Origin: Polytrichum commune
Lineage: Eukaryota > Streptophyta > Polytrichopsida > Polytrichales > Polytrichaceae
Assembly: GCA_950295325.1 (NCBI GenBank)
Contig: OX485803.1
Span: 10,850,001-10,914,000 of the forward strand
Direction: 5' to 3'
Length of the DNA stretch: 64,000 nt
The position numbers and the translations under genes were made by a program. Below, piece after piece: positions 22,666 through 33,573 of the stretch. The number at the start of each line of letters is the position of its first letter. The first letter of the stretch is position 1. Below the pieces are notes generated by a model. The model was given only the letters and a program-made list of their open reading frames with translations, had not been told where the DNA came from and did no database searches.

Positions 22666-25600
22666 CTATTGTTGCTGTTCATATATCTGCATGTATGTTT
22701 CTGAAAGAGCCACCATCTGAGGCAATGTCTCATCCACGTGAAGGTCTTGCATCTCATACCTGAAAACAGCACATGCTATCATTAGAAACAGCAGCCACTA
22801 ATGTACATAGAACAAAGATTGCACTGTGTCGGCACAACTTTTTCCTCCACAGCCATGGCCCTACACTTGCTCTCTAGTGCTCAAGCCAACCACGTCTATG
22901 AACTGCAATGAAAGTCTAGAAGAGCATTTACAAAGAATAGTGTGAAAAACACTCCTATACCTGGAAATATGTGAAACAAAACAACATGAATTAATGCACT
23001 TACCACATCTCATCAGATCTGCGTTGTACAAAAACCCTATATGAGCCCTCTCCAGGTTTCCCATCATGAACAAGGTTTGCAATCAGATCATATTTCGTCT
23101 TTTGCTTCTCTCCATCTTTTGATGCTGGCAGAGGGATGTAGTCTTTCAGCTCCAGATTCTTGACAGGAAAGTTCACTGTTTTCAAAATATAGCAGGCACT
23201 GGTCATTAATTTTACAACCACAACTACAAAAGCGCACAGTAATCAATTAAACAATTGTTGCAGTGGCTCACTTCAATAAAAATGCCAAGTAAATCTGAAA
23301 TGGTAAAAACGCAACCCTCCTGGGAAAGTTCTCAAAGATGGGGTGTAGTATATACACTACAGAACAAACAGAACACCAGAGAAATAAGACAATCTACAAT
23401 AAGCATATCAGCAGATTGAAGGCCACAGCACGAATGCTCACCCAGTGTAGGATTTTTTTCCACAAAGAAGTTATTTTTCGTAAAGCGTCGCATGTGCAAA
23501 ATTATGTAATGGGGCAACCGAGTGATTTCATAACGCATTCGAGCAAGCTGGGGCCTCACAACTTCAGTTACCATTTCTCCATCAAACTTTTTCAATATAT
23601 TGAAAAGAGGAATCTGCTCAATAGAAAGACAACCAAGCATCTCATTAAAGACAGGTTTGATGTAGAGAACAAACAAGAACCTTGTCATGTTCTTTCTCCA
23701 GACATCAATCATATGAGATGCACTCAAACTGTAAGTAAGAAGGGCCCTGGAGTGTATTGCAGGATACCCATATGACCTTGAATTGAGGGAAATGTTAAAT
23801 ACGGATCTCCAACCTGACAGTTGTGAAGACTATATTATGCAACTCAAACTACAACACATGAGCATCAAGGATTGATATGAAGACTTCTCACTGACTGAAG
23901 CTTGGTACTAATCACACAACCTTACCACATACTTTACAAAACAAGAGCTACCATACAAGACTCGGGAATTAGGGAAGTCACCTGAGGAATAATGTTTTTC
24001 TCCATAACATCCTTGAAAAGTGGAGGTGGGGGCAAATCAAGTCCCAGCATGAGAAAAGGCATTTGACTCACTTCTCTCTCTAAAGTTCTGGTATCCACCT
24101 TCTCCTCTTCATCTGCCAGTACATCTCCCTCATCACGTTTCCCAGCCAGCCTCCTCTTCTGAGTTTCCTTTGTAACCTTTAGCTCTCCCTGAACAAGTAC
24201 CCTGTATTAATGTCCAGCAGATGCAGGCACAGGAACAGGAGCAATTACAGACAGTTTCAACCTGACAAGCACCTACATAACAACTGTATTGACTCTTCCT
24301 GACAAGATTTACATGGACTTGCCTGCAAAGCATGTCCTCCAAAACTATTGGAAGGAATAGAAAAATCATTTGCAGAACATAAACGATGACAAATACCCTG
24401 TTCACATAGAATACCTGAAAGCATTTGTAAATAATGCTGCTGTTTGATTTCTTTGTGCCCCCAAGATCTGCATGAAGAGTGTTGAGGAGCCATGATATGA
24501 ACTCCACAGGATCAGACTGTACCCCAATTCGAAATCTCTTTTTACTTGCTACCATCACTGCCTGTAGAAACTCATGGGGACTGACCTGCCAACACCATAA
24601 TATGCTCAGAATTATATTTATAAGTATCTAATCAATAAACATACAACAAGTGAACAGGCTTAACAAGTGCAAAGAAAAATTGAAAAGGACATCCTCTTTG
24701 AGATTATTTTAAGAAGCTGGTGGTGACAATGTGAAAGAGTCAACTATAAAATTCAAAATTAACCTTTACAGACTCTTGTTAAAAACCCATCAAAGTCTGA
24801 ATCAAACCTACATAACCATTGCAAGTGATAATTATCAGATTACCTGGCCCTTGAAGTTCTTCAGATGCCAAATCTTCCTTGTGAGTTCCCCAAAGCGTTG
24901 AACCAAAGGGGACTTGCATGTTTTGTAATTCTCAGGAATCAAGAAAAAGTCCCTCAATGGAGTAACTCGCATCAGTGACTGTATTGTAACATTTACAAAA
25001 TCATTCTCTTTGATATTATTGATTCCAACCTGCAACAGTGTCAGCACTTGAAATCAGGCACAACAGGTGCAAGGTTAACAAGAGTTCCTTAATTATCCAA
25101 CAAGTGCACACAACAAGTGAAAGCAAAATCATCAATTTGTTGATATTCTAAAGTAGCTACATTTGCAAACGTTGTATATTCATAACAACAGTTGTTTACC
25201 ACAGGAAAGCAGAAAAATACACTTTCAACTGAAAAGATCCACTAACCATTCCAGGTAGATAATCTGAGCCATCTAATGCCCGTGACCACTGTTTGATCTT
25301 ATCCAATTGCTCCACTTGTGCTCTTGTGAACCTAACAATATACAAAACAATCCCTTGCTCATCAGACAGTCGGCAACAAATCCACAAATCTTGATCTATC
25401 AAAAATAGGTACTGTGAACTTCTAAAACATCATTGATACATATTAAAACCAACTCACGATACATGCACACCCAACCATGATACTACAGGCTAAAAGAAAT
25501 CAAAGAGCTATCTCATATAACAATACATACTCTAATGAGAGATCTGCAGGGATCCACAAAAGAATAGCACAACCCACCACAAAACTCATTGTTAAGAGAC

Positions 25601-28600
25601 TGTAATATAGAAACTAATCATAAAAATATTGGGCACTCTTGAGATGCAGACTGCAAGGCTTGGCAGTGCAACATAGAGGAACTCATTTTTTTCTGTGCCT
25701 ATCACACACAAGGTGTGCCGCGTTGAAACCTCTCTCGCGGAATACCACGTTGCCCCAATCCACAAGGGGTCAACGCTCGGCCTAAGGCAGGGGTCTAAAT
25801 CAACTGACATTGGAATCCAATGCCATTTAAACGTAGACACTCTACATGGAAAAAAAACTTGAGGGGTGCATCCAAAGATATTCCAAAAGCACAATCAGAG
25901 ATAATACTTTGACTACTGTCCTATAATTACTTCTAGAATTTGACAAACAACAAATATAGGGCCACTCCTTGGTGCAATCTGCAAATCTCCAAGAGTGCAA
26001 CCTACAGAGTACCCTCAATTGTTCTGTGCCTATCACACACAAGGTGTGCCGCGTTAAAACCTCTCCCGCGGAATACCACGTTGCCCCATTCCTTAAGGGG
26101 ACACCGCTCGGCCTAAGGCAGTACACATTTCTCCAAATCTAAAAAACGTTTCATGCCAAAACCAAAGAAACTAGAGCTCTACATGCACTACAATCCTTCA
26201 GAGTCAACCAGAGTGATGGATGACAAAGCAAGCACTTGGGAATTTAGGCCTTCCCTCTGTCATAATATCTAAGACAATACCTATAATGTAGTGCCACTCC
26301 TAGGTGCAACCTGCATAGCTCCAACAGTGCAACCTCCAGAGAACTCACTTAATGTGTGCCTATCACACACAAGGTGTGCCGCGTTGAAACCTCTCTCGCG
26401 GAATACCGCGTTGCCTCAGTTCTCAAGGGGACAACGCTCGGCCTAAGGCACTATAGATTCACTTATTGCAAAAAACCAGCTCCCATAAAGCCTTGGTTAA
26501 GAACTCTAGAATCAAAACAAGATGGAAAGAATTGCGGTGAAGTACAAAGTTTGCCTAGAGCAAGGGAAATACATACCTAGGGTTCAAAACATATCGAATG
26601 TCATCTAGTGAAGGGTCATTCACTTCATAGCCATCTGGAAGGCAGTAAACCTTCTCTGTGTGCAGATTAATGAAGACATGGTGACCAGCCTCAAGACTGT
26701 GTGTGTAGGCATGTGACTTCCGTCCACGTCCTTGAAAGTATTTTCCACACACAAGGCATGCATACACATTCAGATTGGAAAGTGACACTGAGCAAAATTT
26801 CTCGAAGTCAAAGTCCAGAACCTGGAAAACACAGCCAAAAGTAAGTACTCAAGAAGTTGTTACATGTCTGCTTACTTCCTGTCTGCTGCCTCTTTCTAGA
26901 AATTGCCATAAGTGTATGAATACTACCCACCCAAAGGACATCTTCTGTGTTATCAAAACACTTCATGATTACTTACATTTTAGAAACCACCTACATTGTC
27001 ATTCCTTGAGAAAATCTCCATGGTCCAGAAAGGCCGGAATCACTTCCCCTAAATATCACTAGAACCTACAGTAGATATCCTGGACAGTTACTAGCAGATA
27101 AGAAGAGTATCGAATCTAGAGATTTCTATCGCTTCAAAAGTAAAGTGCCGGTTCTTTATTCCTCAGAGAAGAAGAATTTCGGCCAACAATAAAATCGGCT
27201 GTTTCCATCCTGAACATAACTTCAGAGAGAGCTTTTGGATGTGAAATTGAACTACCCATTACGATGAGGTAACTTGTAGGAGACAGCAACACATTTACAT
27301 ATTTGACAGGTAGACTTCAGAGCAGCAGATAACTGTGTGTACTGTCCACATGGGAACAAACCATAAACTTTAACATTGCAATCCAACAGAATCGAGGGCC
27401 TCAACCGCCTGAGACCCCAGTGTCACGATAAAAGCAAAGCTCAACGCAGTAATTAGGGTTTAGAGAATAGTGTGTCCAAGGTTCGAGCAAGCTTGCACCA
27501 ATCCAATACTTTATCTCTAGCACCTTCTGAGGCAAAATAACTGTAATACCTCGCCCTGTCCAGCTCCTAACAACCAAAAATTTCTCGAGCTCAAGCTCCA
27601 TAAGGTAGACTGTTGTTAATCCAACACGCCCAAAATGTGGACACCTACATTTGAGTGGTGTGTGTTAAGGTGTGGATGTAATAATGGACTCCCAAAAGAC
27701 ATGTCTTTGAGAAAGAGTGAACTGCATGCTCAAATTTTGTTAACCTTTCTAGGCTCAACAGTCAACTTAATTTGGGGAGGCCTATATGACCAGTTCATAA
27801 GCTCACGAATCTTCACTTTGATGCTAACTAAGGTGTTCATATGAGCTCCATAAATTATGAGGAAGATGGGCGCGATTTGGATTTGCTAATCATCTCACTC
27901 TAAATGCCATGTTTCGTTATCTATGAGATCTGGGTGCAGAGCTAAAAGTGACGATTTAAGCCTTAGGGTTTAGACAATATTGTGTCCAATGTTCGAGCAA
28001 GCTCAAACCAATCCAATACTTTTATCTTCAAGGTATGCAGACCTGCCTTGGTTACTTTTATTAATCAGACAGCTATGATTGAGTGCTGTATGGTTACGTG
28101 CGCATCTAAAACCGGAAACCAAAAGGGCATGTGTTAATACGAGATTGGACTACATGCTCAAAATTTGTATACCATTCTAGACACATTAGTCAACAGAATT
28201 GGGGGGGGACCTATATGACCAAATTAATCACAAATCTACACTTTGATAATGAATAAGACATTCCTATGAGCTCCAATATTATGAGTAAAATGGCTGCAGC
28301 CACAATATGGATTTGTCAATGATCTCGCACTAATTAGTGCGTGTTCCATATCCTGCGAGAAGTGGGTACAGAGCTTAAACTGCCCACTTAAGGACCGTTT
28401 TCCTTTAGGTTTAAGCAACAGGGTGTCCAAGGTTCGAGCAAGCGCGAACCAATCGAATAAACTTATCTCTAGCGCCTTCTGAGACAAAACAACTGCAATG
28501 CCGTGCCCTGTCCAGCTCCTAACAACCGAGACCTCTCTCGAGCTCGAGCTCCACAGTATCCAGATTGAACCACAGAATTGTATGAGCATTGGATAAAATC

Positions 28601-29001
28601 GATCAGAATACAAGGAAAGCTTCACGTACCTGTCTGTTCACAGTATCCAGATAGGGACAATCCTTGCGGACCTCAGTGTCGCGACGAAAAGCCGCCCGCG
28701 ACCGCTCCAGCTCCTCATCGCTCTCGTACTCGTACACCTTCTCCTTCTCCTTCTCTTTCAACTTCTCTTCCTCCTCCTCCTCCTCTTCCCCGTAGGACAC
28801 AAGGTTGGACAGGACGCCCTCCTTGGGAGAATCGGGGATTTTGAACTTCTTTCGGATGCCATTCAGGTCGCCGTTGGTGCGATCCTCGGGATCCAGTGGC
28901 ACTTGCCTGGCTGCGGGCGCCTCGTCGTCGTCGTCTTCCCGGTCGCGCTTCATTTGAAACCCTGGGTGAGGAGGCTCCGGAGGTGCTAGAGCGATGGACA
29001 T
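22666..29001 (-). CDS. USP39: USP39 / Sad1p-type spliceosome factor (inactive ubiquitin protease), 9 exons
   Basis: Nine exons: 29001-28630, 26821-26577, 25331-25247, 25029-24844, 24585-24415, 24188-23982, 23613-23442, 23175-23004 and 22759-22666. All join in phase with GT/AG introns to give 567 residues, like human USP39 (about 565). The N-terminus is charged (DREDDDDE, then a Glu run and a KEKEKEK stretch). A zf-UBP domain covers about 115-190 (CPYLD at 115; C134, C146, C149, H161, H165). A USP fold follows from about 230. The catalytic Cys position holds Asp (VGINNIKENDF, D244) and the catalytic His region reads GEGSYRVFVQ, so the enzyme is predicted inactive, as known for this family. USP39 is needed for assembly of the U4/U6.U5 tri-snRNP in the nucleus. 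A second in-frame ATG (28953, MKRDRED) is an alternative start. Introns 1 and 2 hold repeats. The gene appears intact. Confidence 0.95.
25631..25789 (-). repeat. tRNA-like/SINE-like unit 1 in USP39 intron 2
   Basis: On the minus strand it begins TGCCTTAGGCCGAGCGTTG. GGCCGAG resembles the A box of Leu/Ser tRNAs, and GAGGTTTCAACG about 45 nt later resembles a B box. The 95-nt head closes with TGCCT/AGGCA and contains hairpins CGTTG-CCCC/GGGG-CAACG, CCGCG/CGCGG and CACAC/GTGTG. A tail of about 65 nt (TTGCACTG, GAGTGCCC) follows. It is not a standard tRNA. Confidence 0.6.
25959..26120 (-). repeat. tRNA-like/SINE-like unit 2
   Basis: Same order of parts as unit 1, with about ten changes in the 95-nt head; one (CAACG to CACCG in plus orientation) weakens the long stem. 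The tail GGTTGCACTCTTGGAGATTT is more diverged. It ends 331 bp from the end of unit 1. Confidence 0.6.
26290..26450 (-). repeat. tRNA-like/SINE-like unit 3
   Basis: The head is intact. The stem change CCCC to CCTC still pairs with GGGG through a wobble, and the other changes cluster in the loop. The tail GGTTGCACTGTTGGAGCTAT matches unit 2. It ends 330 bp from the end of unit 2, giving a regular three-unit array. Confidence 0.6.
27380..28570. repeat. repeats in USP39 intron 1
   Basis: Two repeat A copies lie in antisense at about 27615-27960 and 28085-28390. Around them is a second duplicated segment (GGTTCGAGCAAGC, CTAGCRCCTTCTGAG, CCCTGTCCAGCTCCTAACAA) at about 27465-27600 and 28420-28555, with a partial third copy at about 27970-28025. 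Just before the first copy, CCCCAGTGTCACGATAAAAG resembles the 3' end of exon 1 (CCTCAGTGTCGCGACGAAAA), and CACAGTATCCAGAT at 28551 repeats exon 1 sequence at about 28637. Intron 1 appears to have grown by partial duplication of the exon 1/intron 1 junction. Confidence 0.6.
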
Positions 29002-29544
29002 GGGAAAACCCTATGTGCTCCGATGCGCGATGGAGAGCTTCAAACCCTAAAATCCCTTGGCACTGAATATAAAGTTAGAGTGAGGGTTACAAGCTCAAGT
29101 CTTCCCCCACCCATCACCTGGATTCCGGCCTCCACATTTACTTTTAAGGTATGTGGGTGTTATTTGGTTCGTTTTCCATGTGTTCCAACTTCTACTGATT
29201 AGATTTACACAACAAAACTCGTGTTGCATTAGAAGATCCACGACGAAACGTATGCAAAAATCGGTTTGAAGATCAAATCCTCCTTGAATTACTATTGGTT
29301 ATTGGAGGCGCATGTTTGTCGATTTCTTTATTGGACATGTAGGTTCTTCCAATTGTGTTCACTACTGAGTGTAGAGTAGTTATTAATCTTTGAAGATGTA
29401 GTCCAGTCACTTTTGAACATGTGTCTTTATGATGTTAGTTCCTTGATCTTCATTGGACCATGTACCATTTAAATATAGGGGTTTAATAAAGAAACAAGCC
29501 ACTCAAGACCCATCTACTTTACTTAAGGGCATGTTTACGCTAGG
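29002..29544. other. upstream region of USP39; repeat A fragment at 29310-29520
   Basis: The first 100-150 bp upstream of the USP39 ATG presumably hold its promoter and leader, but no clear TATA box is seen. 29310-29520 matches the right half of repeat A (TTGTGTTCACTACTGAGTGT, ATTTAAATATAGGGGTTTAA). Confidence 0.5.
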
Positions 29545-29975
29545 GTCGAGGACTGAAGAAACTCTAAAAATGAAATGAAATTCATTTTAAAGTTTGGGAA
29601 GTCGAAAGGCTTATGGGACTAACAGTATATGAGGATGGTGTCAAATTGGCTAATTCCTTAGAGTGGGGAGTGTGGTTGCCTTTGTGAGGTAGAAGCTAAT
29701 ATCCACTTGATGGTCCACTTAAAAGAAAGACTCAAGACTCCCAAATACTACATTCTCAAATAATGATTAAAACTTAACTCTAATGGAGTTATACAGGGAC
29801 ACTTCAACACGTAGTGTGCCTTGTTTTCAATTACATTAGAAGAGCATAAATGGCATAGTCTATCACCTCTAAAGATTGAGATAGTTGATCATCATCTAGT
29901 TTCAATATCAAGTATGTGATTTAAGGTGTGGTCAGTAGCAATGAGTGGTCTTATTGGTTCAGAGCAAAAATTTGG
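29545..29975 (-). pseudogene. LINE 3' remnant, second copy
   Basis: The minus strand reads RLCHLCSSNVIENKAHYVLK followed by CPCI, the zf-RVT-type motif with all zinc ligands present. A TAG falls soon after NHYLRM. It aligns with 10340-10780 over about 400 bp, including the 3' part (AAAGAAAGACT, CTTTGTGAGGTAGA). No reverse transcriptase core remains. Confidence 0.6.
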
Positions 29976-30289
29976 GACCCAAGGAGTTTACATTAGGTCG
30001 AGGTCCAAGGTATGAAAAAATGAAGTGGCGTTAACGTGGCATCACTATTCTACCAAATTTTATTGGTCCTCATCCAAGAAATTAAAATGAAATTCATGTT
30101 TATCACAAATATTTGAAGTGTTTATGGCAATGATAAGAATGATAAATATGGGAGGATTAAAAGCATTTTTACCCAAGATCTTGGATACAAGTGAGTATGA
30201 CATATCATCTGACTCTAGCAATGACTATGATGATGTACTACATACATGAGGTAAGGGAGTAGGCCTACTACATTTACTCATCTCAAATG

Positions 30290-30660
30290 GCCACCTATAT
30301 ATTGAAGGTGTGTGGTTAGGTTGAGAATGGACATCAAAAACATGTGTTTTCAAAATAGATTAGACTATGTGCTCAAAATTTATCAACCATTCTAGACTCA
30401 AATAGTCAATAAAATTGGGGGACCTTAATGAAAATTTTACAAGGAATAGAAACGTCACTTTGACAATGGGCAAGGAATCATATGAGATCTTACAAGTATA
30501 GTTATTAAAATAAACTAAGGAAACAAAAGAAAAAAGATAAAGTGGCTACATACACTACTTGCATTTGGTAATCATCTCAAACTAACTGTGTAGTTCACAT
30601 CCTACAGAAAAATGAGTGCAAAGCTAAAAATGTCCGTGTAAGGGCCTCCTACCTTATTTA
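30290..30660 (-). repeat. dispersed repeat A copy (minus)
   Basis: It shares TATTGAAGGTGTGTGGTTAG, AATTGGGGGACCT and TTTGACAATG with the A copies in USP39 intron 1, in the same orientation. It has no coding capacity. Confidence 0.65.
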
Positions 30661-32287
30661 CCAAGTGTGAGCACATTTAACTTCTTGCCTAAAATAAATC
30701 ATATTTATAGATTTGCATGGACATGAACATTGTTTGGCTTCTCTTTGATATTTTCTTCCAATTTATTATGTTTTCCCAAGACCCACATAAGATATTCAAC
30801 CCAAGATTTTGACATTCCATCATATGCAAAGGCACACACTACCTATGATGCATAAGATGGTCTACATGGAGGTTGAAGAGGTATGCAACTCTCCTTGAGA
30901 TTATTTGTATGCAATCATAATATTAGAGTATTCACATTGTATAACTTCAATGTAGGGTTTTTGTGTTGGTAAACCCATGAAGAATTTTGTCTATGTGCGT
31001 GTTTTTGAATAAAGAGCATTGAAGTCCCGGTGGCATTATTCTTTCCATTAAACATCATATTTTCATCTCAATCATCTTCAATCACTTGCTTGTGGCTTAT
31101 TTGATTGTGTGCAAATTTATTTAGGGCAAGATGAAAGGTTTTTGGCCCCCCATGACAAATTTGGTTAAGACAATTGAGTAACACGTGAATGTTTGGGAAT
31201 GTGTTGCACCTCCAAACCCATAGTGATAGGACTTTGCTTGTGCTCATGCATCAATTTCTCTTAGTTGAACATGATAATCTAGGGTTTGTTTTGGACACCA
31301 CTTATAATCACCGCTTTGAGCATTCATAGGTTATTCATTTGATGTCCAAAAAGTGACATGATAAAGTGTGTTGAAATCCTTTGATAATCAACAACAAGTG
31401 CCAACAAGTATTAAACATTAACATTCATACTCAAATCCTTTATTTGGATGTTTTTAGATGCAATTAGGGCAAGGCCACTTGTTATGCAATTGCAATATGA
31501 AACTCCTATGCTAGTTGCCATGTAGTGCAAGTCTATTTGACTAAAAACATACTACATACCACAAATCGATGGGAGTTGGAATGTCAAAATTGAGGTAATA
31601 AGCTACCAATAGTTTGTTAGTCGTTGAATCACCCACGAATATGCAAAATTTGTGGGTACAAAAGCCTGCCACCTTGCTTGCGTACAAATATCTATTTGAA
31701 TTTGACAATGTTGAATATGCTTAATAAGTTACTAAGTCCTACTAATTTTGTTAGTATGCAAATCCACGGCGATTGGCTTTGCTCTTGCTGTGCATAGTTT
31801 GTTATGTGCTAGATAATGTTTATTGTATGGACTTTATCAAGTGGCATGTGATCATGAGCTAGATCCAAATGGCCATTATCTAACTTAATCTCCATTAGGT
31901 TGAAAATATGCACATCATTTGAAACTTTTTAAATCAATCCTTTGGACCGCATGGCATCTTCTCAATGCATCAGATCTACATGAATTTGTGATTCGCCCCC
32001 AAAAATTTCAAGTAGAGGGCACAACCCCTACTTGATAGAAATCACATATAAAATATTGGCATATGGTTGGACCCGGTTGAGCGGCAAGGAACTGGAAGTC
32101 GAATCCACCCAATGGCCATAATAAATCATTATTTTCATCATAAGGACACTATGCAATCAATGAAAGATTTGTAGGCAATTTGTTGGATCACATAACATTT
32201 TATAAATGAGGTAGATGTGCTTGATTGTGTGGTTCACCCTAAGAAATTTGGGGTGAAGGGCATAATCTCAACATTCCACTATGTGGT
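30661..32287. other. no recognisable gene; diverged direct repeats
   Basis: Three diverged copies of a roughly 95-bp motif (GATTYRCCCYMAAGAA, then GGTGAAGGGCATAATCTC) lie at about 31940-32035, 32175-32275 and 32885-32985. Otherwise AT-rich DNA with only short ORFs. Confidence 0.35.
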
Positions 32288-32291
32288 TTAA

Positions 32292-32573
32292 GGGCCACTT
32301 CACATACGAGCCAAGGGTTGCGATCCATGTAAATGTGAGGGCCCTTGACTCTCATCCAAAGGCCGTACTAGATGTCTACGACCTTTGATTGTAACATGGT
32401 ATGCCATGTAGGTATCCATGTAGACATTTCAACCATTATAATATATTTGGACCCTCAGGGCTTCACTTTCTAGTGTGAAGTGAACTTGGATAGTCTCATC
32501 ATTTTCATCTAACTTAACAAGAGATCCTAGAATGCAATAATCATGGGCCTTCAGTCTCGTGTGTGCAATGGCC
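32292..32573. mobile_element. Tourist-like MITE, family GGGCCACTTCACA (copy 2)
   Basis: GGGCCACTTCACATACGAGC at the left and GTGTGTGCAATGGCC at the right are flanked by TTAA at 32288-32291 and 32574-32577 (or TAA, if the shorter duplication applies). It is an internally shorter relative of 9671-10275. Confidence 0.7.
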
Positions 32574-32577
32574 TTAA

Positions 32578-33573
32578 CATGTTCTGTCCCAATCCCATTG
32601 CCCCTTGTGGTCCCCCCACCTTCCTAGAACAGTGGACCAAGGTGGAGAATGGTAAGGCGACAATTATGACTACCACCATCACCATCGATTGTCCATTGTA
32701 TATTAGACCAGTTGGGTCCATGTCATCACATCCCCTTGCCCATGTGCATATGACACATCATTTCTCCCACCAATCTGGAACAATGGAGAACGGCATTGTG
32801 ACGCCACCACCACCACCATATTGTCCATTGTAGATAGATAGCATAAATGTTGAAATTTTGCAAACCGTTGAAAAAATTTATAGTTAGCTCATATGACATG
32901 TTATAAGCAAGGTGTACTATGTGCTCAATTTTACGATTTACCCTAAGAAGCTTTGGGTGGAGGGTATAATCTTCTCCCCCTAAAAGTTATCTACCTAATT
33001 ATACTCAAAGTTCATAAACACGATCCCAACGATGTTCCCTCCGAACGTGTGGGGCCCACCACGAGGCGTGGGGCAACTTAGGAGAACCATGTCGACGCTG
33101 CTCCGAAACTTTTTGTGGGGACATGTTTGTGGGTCCATTTCCCACGTGGTCGTCGAGGTAGTTGGGAAGTCAAAATCCTGGAGGAAAAAAGTAGGTAGAA
33201 GCGGAATGATCATCAGCTCCGCAACAATTGCGTCTGAAGGAAGTTGTTAACAGATCAGAAGAGATTCAAGAGAAGCAATAGGATGAGGCATCCACCGTTC
33301 TGAGACCGGAATGATCGCGTAAAGAGGTGCCCACATGCTCAAAGAGTTATATACAAAAACTTGGGTTGTAGATGATGTTTCTGGATAGCTAACATCACAA
33401 AGTTGCATATATACAAAGCAAGTCCCCCCAATTCAATTCAGATTACTCATTTGCACTGTGTAAGCTTCGGAGTCTAGACAGACAGACAGACAGAGCCAAT
33501 TTCTTGGGATTGCTTCGCAAGTTGGAGGCAGGAGTTCGGTGGGAGGGGTTTTTTGAGGGTTGTTGCAGAAGAC
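32578..33573. other. intergenic and probable promoter/leader region of the ACX3 gene
   Basis: Short ORFs at 32543-32833 and 32995-33250 have no family match. A (GACA)n run at about 33476-33494 lies 80 bp before the ACX3 start and is probably in its 5' untranslated leader. I see no convincing TATA box. Confidence 0.45.

Noticed and set aside
23338-23775. 145-codon plus-strand ORF
   Set aside because: Antisense shadow of USP39 exon 7, whose minus-strand reading is clearly the USP domain.
25631-26450. Genuine tRNA genes in USP39 intron 2
   Set aside because: The A- and B-box-like motifs are imperfect, there is no 7-bp acceptor stem with a normal T-arm, and no clear anticodon loop; SINE-like or tRNA-like is the most I can say.
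28578-28844. Plus-strand Pro/Ser-rich ORF
   Set aside because: It is the antisense reading of the charged N-terminal exon of USP39; Glu/Lys codons reversed give Ser/Leu/Pro.
33553-33573. Upstream start extending ACX3 by seven residues
   Set aside because: It begins with TTG; the first ATG in frame is at 33574 and gives the expected N-terminus with the PTS2-like motif.
29002-33573. Bidirectional promoter between USP39 and ACX3
   Set aside because: The divergent starts are 4.6 kb apart, with several repeats between them.
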